Positions 1 to 4,908 of a stretch of 9,671 nucleotides of DNA are shown here, piece after piece. The notes beneath the pieces are model-generated. The model saw nothing but the letters and a program-made list of their open reading frames with translations, was not told where the DNA came from and did no database searches. A program made the position numbers and the translations under genes. Each line of letters starts with the position of its first letter. Within the stretch, counting starts at the first letter, position 1. This stretch comes from Bacilli bacterium (GTDB lineage Bacteria > Bacillota_I > Bacilli_A > ML615J-28 > CAG-698), in the NCBI GenBank assembly GCA_023228385.1, contig JALOBF010000048.1, positions 1 through 9,671 on the forward strand, in the 5' to 3' direction.

Positions 1-637
1 AAAGCAAAGTCCCTTGGTTTTAATTGATCCGAAAGATATTAAAAACATTAAAGCGACTCTCGATTATACGAGTTTCGATTATCAAGATTATCACAATCTT
101 GAAGTCGGACTTCTAGGCTTTCATCAAGCCGAAAATGCCGTATTGGCCCTCCGGACGATTAGAGTATTAAGCGACATTTACGGTTATCGGATTAATACCG
201 CGGCACTTCGGCGCGGTTTGCGCTTAACCAAATGGCCGGGACGCCTCCAACTCATATCCCAAAACCCGGTTATTTTGCTTGACGGGGCCCATAATCCGGG
301 CGGCATTGTAAGGCTGGTTGAATTTTTACAGAGTATTAAAGGCGGTAAATATCTAAGAGTTGTTTTTGCCGTTTCTGCCGATAAAGATAAACCGGAAATG
401 ATACAAACATTGGACGAAGTCGCCGATGAGATTATCTTTACCCGTTTCGGTTATAAAAGAAGCGATACTGCCGAAAATTTGATTCAGCTTTCCCATCATT
501 ATAATAAACGTTTGGAAAACGATTGGCAAACGCTTCTTACTATGGCTTTTGCCGATAAAACATCAATATCGGTTTTCTGCGGAAGTTTGTATTTTGTCAG
601 TGAAATATATAATTATCTTAAAAAGATGCATCCTTAA
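1..637 (+). CDS. folC: Folylpolyglutamate synthase / dihydrofolate synthase, C-terminal part (5' end outside window)
   Basis: Cytoplasmic ATP-dependent ligase that adds glutamate to folates (and, in bifunctional members, to dihydropteroate). About 211 residues are visible, roughly the C-terminal half of a family usually near 430 residues. The reading frame is open to the window edge, so the gene begins upstream; the TTG at 14 is not the start. Family signatures seen are a central GFHQAENA segment (the usual G-x-HQxxNA), then WPGRLQ, ILLDGAHNPGG around nt 270-302, and SADKDKPEM (the KD motif of the C-terminal Rossmann-like domain). The stop codon lies inside a terminator hairpin. In B. subtilis folC precedes comC-spoIIB-maf-radC; here a SPOR protein and radC follow directly, which supports both the call and the Bacilli affiliation. 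No frameshift is seen. Confidence 0.95.
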   Translation, partial: KQSPLVLIDPKDIKNIKATLDYTSFDYQDYHNLEVGLLGFHQAENAVLALRTIRVLSDIYGYRINTAALRRGLRLTKWPGRLQLISQNPVILLDGAHNPGGIVRLVEFLQSIKGGKYLRVVFAVSADKDKPEMIQTLDEVADEIIFTRFGYKRSDTAENLIQLSHHYNKRLENDWQTLLTMAFADKTSISVFCGSLYFVSEIYNYLKKMHP

Positions 638-652
638 CGGAGCGCATCTTTT
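621..652 (+). terminator. Intrinsic terminator overlapping the folC stop codon
   Basis: AAAAGATGC (621-629) pairs perfectly with GCATCTTTT (644-652). An inner TCC/GGA pair (631-633 with 639-641) closes a small loop holding the stop codon TAA (635-637). The 3' arm ends in T residues followed by an AT-rich stretch. Seen directly; termination is inferred. Confidence 0.75.
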
Positions 653-675
653 ATATTTTACTTAACGCGGATGTT

Positions 676-707
676 AAAAAAAGATATTTTATTCCCTATC
701 TTTTTTT
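676..707. terminator. Second A/T-flanked hairpin, possible bidirectional terminator
   Basis: AAAAAAAGATA (676-686) and TATCTTTTTTT (697-707) form an 11-bp perfect inverted repeat with a 10-nt loop, followed by more T-rich sequence. The A-run on one side and T-run on the other would suit termination from either strand, but no minus-strand gene lies nearby. It may simply back up the folC terminator. Its T-run runs into the TTGACA at 706-711. Confidence 0.5.
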
Positions 708-738
708 GACATTTTTTCCTTTTTGGACTGTTTATAAT
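706..738 (+). promoter_or_regulatory. Promoter of the spoIIB-like gene
   Basis: A perfect -10 hexamer TATAAT lies at 733-738. A perfect -35 hexamer TTGACA lies at 706-711, but the spacer is 21 nt, longer than the usual 16-18, so the two may not work together. The -10 ends 19 nt before the ATG at 758, with GAGGTGG (746-752) between, which predicts a leader of only about a dozen bases. Confidence 0.55.
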
Positions 739-757
739 AGGCGTTGAGGTGGAAAAA

Positions 758-1366
758 ATGATCAAAAAAAGAGAAATTGATATTTTTGGAGTTTTACTTG
801 GTATCGTAATTGGATGCATTATCGGCTTTTTTCTTTCAACAAGGATCAACATAAACCCCCCCAATAATAATAATGATGATGATACAACCGGGGCTATTTA
901 TGGTAATGTATATTTGTTGCAAATCGGAAAAGTAAACAAGGCAGAAGATGCATATAATTTAATTGAAAATATTAAAGCCCAAGATTTACATTCTGTTTAT
1001 GTTAATGTCGGCGATAATTATTATGTTTACGGCGGCATTGCCGATTCCGAAGCGGCCTTGGCAGCTAAAAAAAGTAGTTTTGAATATAAGGGCTTTACCC
1101 CGGTTATCAAAAAAGAATATATTCTCGATAAGCCGAACACCGTAATTGACAACAGCACAGAATATGAATTTTGGCGGGAATGCGTAACGAATCTTCTTAA
1201 TAATCTAGGAGGAAAAACCTACGTTGTTACTGATCAATTTCATGCCAACCCGGTGTGTCTGGAGATCTATACCTTAATCGTTGCCCTCAAAAGTGTACAA
1301 AACGAAAACATGCGCGATGAGATTAGGTTGAATATTTATCAGGAAATCATTAAAAATCTTAACTAA
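758..1366 (+). CDS. spoIIB: SPOR-domain membrane protein, SpoIIB-like
   Basis: A 202-residue protein, probably a septum-associated peptidoglycan-binding protein. Residues 9-27 form one membrane segment (GVLLGIVIGCIIGFFL), preceded by a short basic N-terminus, so the rest should lie outside the cytoplasm. A low-complexity N/D/P linker follows (about 30-44), then a SPOR-like repeat region at about 50-120 with VYLLQIGKV and NYYVYGG strands. The C-terminal 80 residues look helical and are unassigned. B. subtilis SpoIIB has a membrane segment plus SPOR domain and sits between folC-comC and maf-radC, so position and architecture agree, although this protein is shorter (about 330 residues in B. subtilis). 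Start: ATG 758 is 5 nt after GAGGTGG; an in-frame GTG at 749 lies inside that ribosome binding site. Role in engulfment is inferred by orthology; a general SPOR septal protein is the alternative. Confidence 0.7.
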   Translation: MIKKREIDIFGVLLGIVIGCIIGFFLSTRININPPNNNNDDDTTGAIYGNVYLLQIGKVNKAEDAYNLIENIKAQDLHSVYVNVGDNYYVYGGIADSEAALAAKKSSFEYKGFTPVIKKEYILDKPNTVIDNSTEYEFWRECVTNLLNNLGGKTYVVTDQFHANPVCLEIYTLIVALKSVQNENMRDEIRLNIYQEIIKNLN

Positions 1367-1376
1367 ACGAAATTCT

Positions 1377-1414
1377 CATAATAACCGATAATATATAGTC
1401 GGGTGGTTATTATG
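1377..1414 (+). repeat. Perfect 10-bp inverted repeat covering the radC start codon
   Basis: CATAATAACC (1377-1386) is the exact reverse complement of GGTTATTATG (1405-1414), with an 18-nt loop. The right arm contains the end of the Shine-Dalgarno (GGGTGG, 1401-1406) and the whole radC ATG (1412-1414), so in a transcript containing both arms the start site could be paired. Seen directly; a regulatory role is inference. Confidence 0.5.
1387..1406 (+). promoter_or_regulatory. Possible radC -10 element and ribosome binding site
   Basis: GATAAT (1387-1392) is one mismatch from the -10 consensus and ends 19 nt before the radC ATG, the same distance as at the spoIIB-like and M50 genes. GGGTGG (1401-1406) is the ribosome binding site. 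The best-placed -35 candidate (TAAACG, 1364-1369) is poor, so promoter activity is uncertain; radC could also be read from the spoIIB-like promoter. Confidence 0.35.
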
Positions 1415-2089
1415 AGTTTTTTATTAAAAGAGATACCGGCCAGTGAACGGCCCCGGGAAAGATTGTTAAAACACGGTGTGAAGTCATTATCAAATTATGA
1501 ACTTTTGGCGATTATATTAAGAACCGGAAAGCGTAATTGTTCGGCAATCGATCTGGCAAAAGAATTACTGTCCCGTTATGAAACGCTTGATCGCTTAAAC
1601 GAAGCAACGGTCGAAGAACTGCAGGAAATAAAGGGCATTGGCTTGGCGAAATCAATTGAAGTCTTGGCGGCGATTGAACTCGGAAAACGGATTAATATCC
1701 CGACCGTCAGCAAAATTTGCCTTAGCACCCCTTATCAATCATATTTATATTTAAAAGATTCGCTTCAACATTTAAATCAAGAGCATTTGGTAGCGGTTTA
1801 TCTAAACACGCAAAGCGAGGTGATTGCTGAAAAGACGATTTCAATAGGAACTTTAACACATACATTATTCAATTGCCGCGATATTTTAAAATGGGGATTA
1901 AAGTTTTCCGCAATGGGGATTATTATTGCTCATAATCATCCCAGCGGCAATCCCGAACCAAGCCGTGAAGATTATGAAATTACCAAACGTTTAATTAACG
2001 GCGCCGGCCTGGTCGATATTTTAATTGTCGATCATATCATAATCGGTAAAAAGCGTTACTACAGTTTTATCGAGCATAAAAAACTATAA
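1412..2089 (+). CDS. radC: RadC family JAMM/MPN-domain protein
   Basis: A 225-residue, full-length RadC-type protein (UPF0758). The N-terminal part has RPRERLLKHG and an SLSNYELLAIILRTG segment, then a helix-hairpin-helix region (about 63-92, EEIKGIG-like EIKGIGLAK) expected to touch DNA. The C-terminal JAMM domain carries HNHPSGNPEPSREDYEIT, giving putative metal ligands His174, His176 and Asp187, and ends with IVDHIIIG. The biochemical function remains unsettled: a role in DNA repair was proposed historically but is disputed, and the fold resembles metalloproteases. Start ATG 1412 follows GGGTGG by 5 nt; the in-frame GTG at 1403 overlaps that site and is rejected. In B. subtilis maf lies just before radC and mreBCD-minCD just after; all are absent here. 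Confidence 0.95.
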   Translation: MSFLLKEIPASERPRERLLKHGVKSLSNYELLAIILRTGKRNCSAIDLAKELLSRYETLDRLNEATVEELQEIKGIGLAKSIEVLAAIELGKRINIPTVSKICLSTPYQSYLYLKDSLQHLNQEHLVAVYLNTQSEVIAEKTISIGTLTHTLFNCRDILKWGLKFSAMGIIIAHNHPSGNPEPSREDYEITKRLINGAGLVDILIVDHIIIGKKRYYSFIEHKKL

Positions 2090-2107
2090 TAAGTTCGGTT
2101 TGTCTAT

Positions 2108-2126
2108 CATATAATTTACCGGGTGA
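2108..2126 (+). promoter_or_regulatory. -10 element of the spoIVFAB operon, resembling a sigma-E -10
   Basis: TATAAT (2110-2115) lies within CATATAAT (2108-2115), one mismatch from the B. subtilis sigma-E -10 core CATACAAT. GGGTGA (2121-2126) is the ribosome binding site, 5 nt before the ATG. Neither a convincing sigma-A -35 (TTGACA) nor a clear sigma-E -35 is seen; the nearest match for the latter is the ATAAT-containing stretch at 2083-2092. B. subtilis spoIVF is transcribed by sigma-E, which makes the match suggestive only. Confidence 0.45.
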
Positions 2127-2131
2127 TTAAT

Positions 2132-2680
2132 ATGAAGAATCCGGAACTGAATTTTATCGATCGATTTTTATATAAACTATTAATCGGTACTTTTTTATTG
2201 CTTGCAGTTATTTTCTTGAGTCGCCTTCAGGTTATTAATATTGAGGATGTCCGGTTTGAACTTGGTCAACATTATAATATTTTAAAAATTATTAAAGCCC
2301 TTAACGGAAAGAATAATTTTCTTTTGCCGATTGATATTTCTGATTCCGTGGCAAGTGAGGTCGCTTTAGTATATGATAAATCAAAAAAAATTCCTAATGG
2401 ATATCGGATTGAACTGACCGAATTTCAGGGGGTCGAAGCTTATAAAACCGGGATAGTTGTAGAAGTAAGAAAAAACTCCGATCATACCTACCGTCTTAAG
2501 GTTAAAGGTATCGACGATTATGAATATATTTATGATAAATTAGCAACCGTTAATTGTAATATTTATAAAATAGTTCAAAGCGGCGAGGTAATCGCCGCGC
2601 CATTTTCTCAGGAAGATGTTAATTATTTTGAATTTTATGTTTATAATCAAGATCAACCGGTAAATCTCTTTATCGAATAA
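2132..2680 (+). CDS. spoIVFA: SpoIVFA-like membrane protein with degenerate M23 (LytM) domain
   Basis: A 182-residue protein with one membrane segment at about 13-30 (LYKLLIGTFLLLAVIFL) and an extracytoplasmic domain. Residues 98-175 follow the strand order of a LytM/M23 domain: FQGVEAYKTGIVVEV, then YEYIYDKLATVN where active enzymes have Y-x-HL, then IVQSGEVIAAPF, then YFEFYVY where active enzymes have HLHFE. The zinc-binding histidines are therefore missing and it should not be a working peptidase. In B. subtilis SpoIVFA holds and inhibits the protease SpoIVFB until SpoIVB signalling releases it. The next gene is SpoIVFB, 1 nt away, which largely decides the assignment. It is shorter than the B. 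subtilis protein (about 260 residues), mostly in the N-terminal part. Start ATG 2132 follows GGGTGA by 5 nt; the GTG at 2123 overlaps that site. Confidence 0.75.
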   Translation: MKNPELNFIDRFLYKLLIGTFLLLAVIFLSRLQVINIEDVRFELGQHYNILKIIKALNGKNNFLLPIDISDSVASEVALVYDKSKKIPNGYRIELTEFQGVEAYKTGIVVEVRKNSDHTYRLKVKGIDDYEYIYDKLATVNCNIYKIVQSGEVIAAPFSQEDVNYFEFYVYNQDQPVNLFIE

Positions 2681-2681
2681 T

Positions 2682-3305
2682 ATGAAAATCACAATTCATT
2701 ATACTTTTTGGTTGCTTGTTTTTGTTTTTTTGTTTTCCGGTCTCTATTGGGAATTGGTTCTGTTTTTTGCAATAATCGGCTTACATGAAGCCGGTCATTT
2801 GCTCTTTTGTTGGTTATTTTGTCAAAAGGTCAAAAAGTTAAATATTACGGCCATCGGCGGACTGATGGAAGTTGAAATTAGAAACTTAAGTATGATTAAA
2901 GAATTAATAATTTATCTTTCCGGAATCATTATTAATTTATTGATAATGGGATTAAGCCGATATCTAAATGATACTTATTATCGAAAGCTCCTTTATAACT
3001 ATAACTATTTGGTCGTTATTTTTAATCTTCTTCCTATTTATCCTTTGGACGGATATAAAGTAGCCGAACTGTTTTTGGCTAAAATCATCAATCGTCCTTT
3101 TCGTGAACAAAAAATACTTTTTTTGATTTCCAATATTGCTTTGGGTGGATTTTCTTATTTTTTAATTAAAAATAAAAGTATCGCCTTTTTGATTCTTTTA
3201 ATCTATCTTTTTTATCGCAACCTCGTATATCACAGTTATAACAGTCAAATAGCTTTAAAAAAATTTATCGTTCGCTATAAAGGCAGCCTAACAAGTTGGC
3301 AATAA
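2682..3305 (+). CDS. spoIVFB: SpoIVFB-like site-2 protease (M50), without CBS domain
   Basis: A 207-residue polytopic intramembrane zinc protease. HEAGH at 35-39 supplies two histidine ligands and the catalytic Glu36; NLLPIYPLDG at 115-124 supplies the third ligand Asp123. ITAIGGLMEVE (55-65) and NLLPIYPLDG match SpoIVFB closely (B. subtilis LPFGGTVEVE and NLLPIWPLDGGK), and similarity can be followed to the FIVRY segment near residue 197. The chain then stops, where B. subtilis SpoIVFB continues for about 80 residues with a CBS domain. In B. subtilis the enzyme cuts pro-sigma-K in the mother-cell/forespore membrane. The ATG is 1 nt after the spoIVFA stop, so translation is probably coupled. 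Activity is expected because all catalytic residues are present; the substrate here is unknown. Confidence 0.88.
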   Translation: MKITIHYTFWLLVFVFLFSGLYWELVLFFAIIGLHEAGHLLFCWLFCQKVKKLNITAIGGLMEVEIRNLSMIKELIIYLSGIIINLLIMGLSRYLNDTYYRKLLYNYNYLVVIFNLLPIYPLDGYKVAELFLAKIINRPFREQKILFLISNIALGGFSYFLIKNKSIAFLILLIYLFYRNLVYHSYNSQIALKKFIVRYKGSLTSWQ

Positions 3306-3321
3306 TGACGTCAACTTTTTT
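3293..3321 (+). terminator. Intrinsic terminator overlapping the spoIVFB stop codon
   Basis: AAGTTGGC (3293-3300) pairs with GTCAACTT (3310-3317), with one G-T wobble, around a 9-nt loop that contains the TAA stop (3303-3305). A T-run extends from 3316 to 3321. It should end the spoIVFAB transcript. Confidence 0.7.
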
Positions 3322-3329
3322 AATTATGA

Positions 3330-3359
3330 CTGTCATTAATGCTAATAATATGTTATAAT
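3330..3359 (+). promoter_or_regulatory. Distal promoter upstream of the YwhC-like M50 gene
   Basis: TATAAT (3354-3359) is preceded by TGT, giving an extended -10 (TGnTATAAT). The best -35 is CTGTCA (3330-3335), four of six matches to TTGACA at an 18-nt spacer. It would give a leader of about 65 nt containing the hairpin at 3380-3394. Confidence 0.55.
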
Positions 3360-3379
3360 AGATATTGATTTCAACAAGT

Positions 3380-3403
3380 CCTTACTGAGTAGGGCAAATT
3401 TTT
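3380..3403 (+). terminator. Leader hairpin followed by a T-run, possible attenuator
   Basis: CCTTAC (3380-3385) pairs with GTAGGG (3389-3394), with one T-G wobble, around a TGA loop. Five T residues at 3399-3403 follow 4 nt after the stem. It sits between two -10 elements upstream of the M50 gene, so it could terminate or attenuate the distal transcript. The short stem keeps this tentative. Confidence 0.35.
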
Positions 3404-3406
3404 AAA

Positions 3407-3425
3407 TATAATATTTAGTAGGTGA
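3407..3425 (+). promoter_or_regulatory. Proximal -10 element and ribosome binding site of the M50 gene
   Basis: A perfect TATAAT at 3407-3412 ends 19 nt before the ATG; AGGTGA (3420-3425) is the ribosome binding site. No good -35 is seen (CTGAGT at 3385-3390 matches three of six). The layout matches those at the spoIIB-like, spoIVFA and trmR genes. Confidence 0.4.
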
Positions 3426-3431
3426 ATTAGT

Positions 3432-4052
3432 ATGGCTTGGGAACAATTAATTTATGTGCTTCCCGCGGTTTTATTTGCTATTGTTTTTCATGAAATGGCC
3501 CACGGCTATGTTTCTTATCTTTTAGGTGACCCCACCCCAAAACAAGAAAAAAGGTTATCGCCTAATCCGGTGCGGCATCTTGATCCAATCGGCACTTTTT
3601 GTTTGATTTTTTTTCATTTTGGTTGGGCAAAACCGGTTCGGGTCGATCCCCGTTATTACCGTAATCCGCGGCTCGGAATGGTTTGGGTTGCTTTAGCCGG
3701 ACCGACAATAAATATTATCTTAGCTTTTATTACGGGCATTATTTGGACTTTATTATACAAATATAATATTAACCCGAATTGGCTTGATCTTTTCTTACAG
3801 ACTTTTATTATGATTAATATCGGTCTCGGCGTTTTTAATTTGCTTCCGATTCCGCCGCTTGACGGTTCAAAAATAGTGGGGGCCCTTATACCCGAAAAAT
3901 ATTATTTCAGTTATCTTCGATTTGAAAATTTCGGTATCGTTATTCTTCTGATTTTGCTTGGAACCGGGATACTTGACAACTTTTTATCGGAAACGGTTGC
4001 CGGTTTTATTAAAGTCATCTATAAAACTGCTTTTTGGTTACTGGGTATTTAA
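3432..4052 (+). CDS. Site-2 protease family (M50) membrane protein, YwhC type
   Basis: A 206-residue polytopic membrane zinc metalloprotease of the short YwhC-type M50 group. HEMAH (20-24) lies in the first membrane helix; LSPNPVRHLDPIGT (42-55) and WAKPVRVDPRYYRNPR (65-80) are family motifs; ALAGPTIN (87-94) and NLLPIPPLDGSK (136-147) follow, with Asp144 as third metal ligand. The set is complete, so it should be active, but the substrate of this subgroup is not known. It differs from the preceding SpoIVFB copy in motifs and is a paralogous type, not a recent duplicate. Start ATG 3432 follows AGGTGA by 6 nt. The stop TAA shares its last base with the ATG of the next gene (TAATG), so the two are probably translated together. 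Confidence 0.92.
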   Translation: MAWEQLIYVLPAVLFAIVFHEMAHGYVSYLLGDPTPKQEKRLSPNPVRHLDPIGTFCLIFFHFGWAKPVRVDPRYYRNPRLGMVWVALAGPTINIILAFITGIIWTLLYKYNINPNWLDLFLQTFIMINIGLGVFNLLPIPPLDGSKIVGALIPEKYYFSYLRFENFGIVILLILLGTGILDNFLSETVAGFIKVIYKTAFWLLGI

Positions 4053-4774
4053 TGCTTGAAAGTGCAAATCCGATTATGAATGATAAATATACGATAGAAA
4101 TCGATGAAAAAATATACGGGGTTAAACTGGTACCCAAAAATATTAAAAGGGTGATTGTTAAGGTCGATTATAATAATAACATCGCCCTTCATTATCCCTT
4201 TACATGTCCAAAAAAGCAGGCCATTTCACACTTGTATCGGCAAAAGCCTTGGCTTGAAAAAGTCCTAAGGAAAAATGAAATCAATATTCGCAATATGCAT
4301 GTAAAAGAGGTTATTGCCGGAAAGAAGATATGGCTTTTTGGCAATCTTTATAATATCGCTTCGGCCCAAAAACCTAATTCTTTTTATATTGTCGATAATA
4401 CGCTTTATATTACCGGCAATCCCGAGCGGATTATCGATCAGGTACGAAAAACTTTATGTGAACAAATAAAACAAGAGTTTACCCGTTTCGCCGACCTTTT
4501 CAAGAATTGTTCCGATAAAGTCGCATTCGTTTCTTTTCGAAAAATGCGTTCCCGTTGGGGAAGCTGCAATGCGAAAACGGGAAAAATCAATCTTAATTCA
4601 CTGTTGGTTCATGTCCCCCTGATTTGCATTCGTTATGTGGTTATTCATGAATTTGTTCATTTTATCTATCCGAATCACAGTCCCGATTTTTATCGGTTAT
4701 TGGAAAGCTTTTATCCCGATTATAAAACAGCGGTTAAGGAATTAAAAAAATACTTATTTATTTTAAGAATTTGA
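4052..4774 (+). CDS. YgjP-like metallopeptidase (DUF45/WLM clan)
   Basis: A 240-residue cytoplasmic protein of the YgjP/DUF45 family. The diagnostic C-terminal part is present: RKMRSRWGSCNAKTGKINLN (about 163-182), then IHEFVHFIYPNHSPDFYRLL (198-217), with HExxH ligands His199 and His203, catalytic Glu200 and the downstream NH pair (Asn208, His209). The N-terminal half holds a beta-rich region and the PWLEKVL helix usual for the family. A metalloprotease activity is presumed from the motif; no physiological substrate is established. The ATG at 4052 overlaps the M50 stop codon (TAATG) with only a weak GGG upstream (4043-4045), so coupled translation is likely; ATG 4076 is an alternative start with no better ribosome binding site. 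Pairing with an M50 protease may mean a shared proteolytic role, but that is inference. Confidence 0.88.
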   Translation: MLESANPIMNDKYTIEIDEKIYGVKLVPKNIKRVIVKVDYNNNIALHYPFTCPKKQAISHLYRQKPWLEKVLRKNEINIRNMHVKEVIAGKKIWLFGNLYNIASAQKPNSFYIVDNTLYITGNPERIIDQVRKTLCEQIKQEFTRFADLFKNCSDKVAFVSFRKMRSRWGSCNAKTGKINLNSLLVHVPLICIRYVVIHEFVHFIYPNHSPDFYRLLESFYPDYKTAVKELKKYLFILRI

Positions 4775-4795
4775 CAGTTTATGCTGTCTTTTTTT
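4773..4795 (+). terminator. Intrinsic terminator beginning inside the ygjP-like stop codon
   Basis: GACAG (4773-4777) pairs with CTGTC (4784-4788) around a 6-nt loop and is followed by seven T residues (4789-4795). The first two stem bases are part of the TGA stop (4772-4774). The stem is short but the T-run is typical. Confidence 0.65.
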
Positions 4796-4851
4796 ATTTG
4801 ACGGACTATAAGTAGCAAGGAAATATATGGATTTTTTTCAAGAAAAAAATG

Positions 4852-4880
4852 TTGAAAATTGGTAAAAATTGTAGTACAAT
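4852..4880 (+). promoter_or_regulatory. Promoter of the HTH regulator gene
   Basis: TTGAAA (4852-4857) and TACAAT (4875-4880) are each one mismatch from sigma-A consensus with an ideal 17-nt spacer. The leader should be about 20 nt, with a strong AGGAGG ribosome binding site (4898-4903) before ATG 4909. Confidence 0.75.
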
Positions 4881-4908
4881 ATTAGCAAGCTGTAAATAGG
4901 AGGATTCT

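Noticed and set aside
658..864. Minus-strand reading frame of 68 codons across the folC-spoIIB spacer and the start of the spoIIB-like gene.
   Set aside because: It is antisense to a well supported gene and to a hairpin, has low-complexity composition, and no ribosome binding site or family resemblance.
2132..2680. Annotation as an active M23 endopeptidase.
   Set aside because: The zinc-ligand histidines are replaced (YEYIYDKL and YFEFYVY), and linkage to spoIVFB points to SpoIVFA.
3326..3336. Short palindrome ATGAC-T-GTCAT in the spoIVFB-M50 spacer.
   Set aside because: Five-base arms around one base in AT-rich DNA are expected by chance; it does not extend outward and overlaps the presumed -35 only partly.
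4827..4865. A 12-codon ORF (MDFFQEKNVENW) with AAGG upstream, in the leader region before the HTH regulator, considered as a signalling pro-peptide.
   Set aside because: It overlaps the -35 element of the regulator's promoter, has no signal sequence or hydrophobic stretch, and is too short for a secreted pro-peptide.
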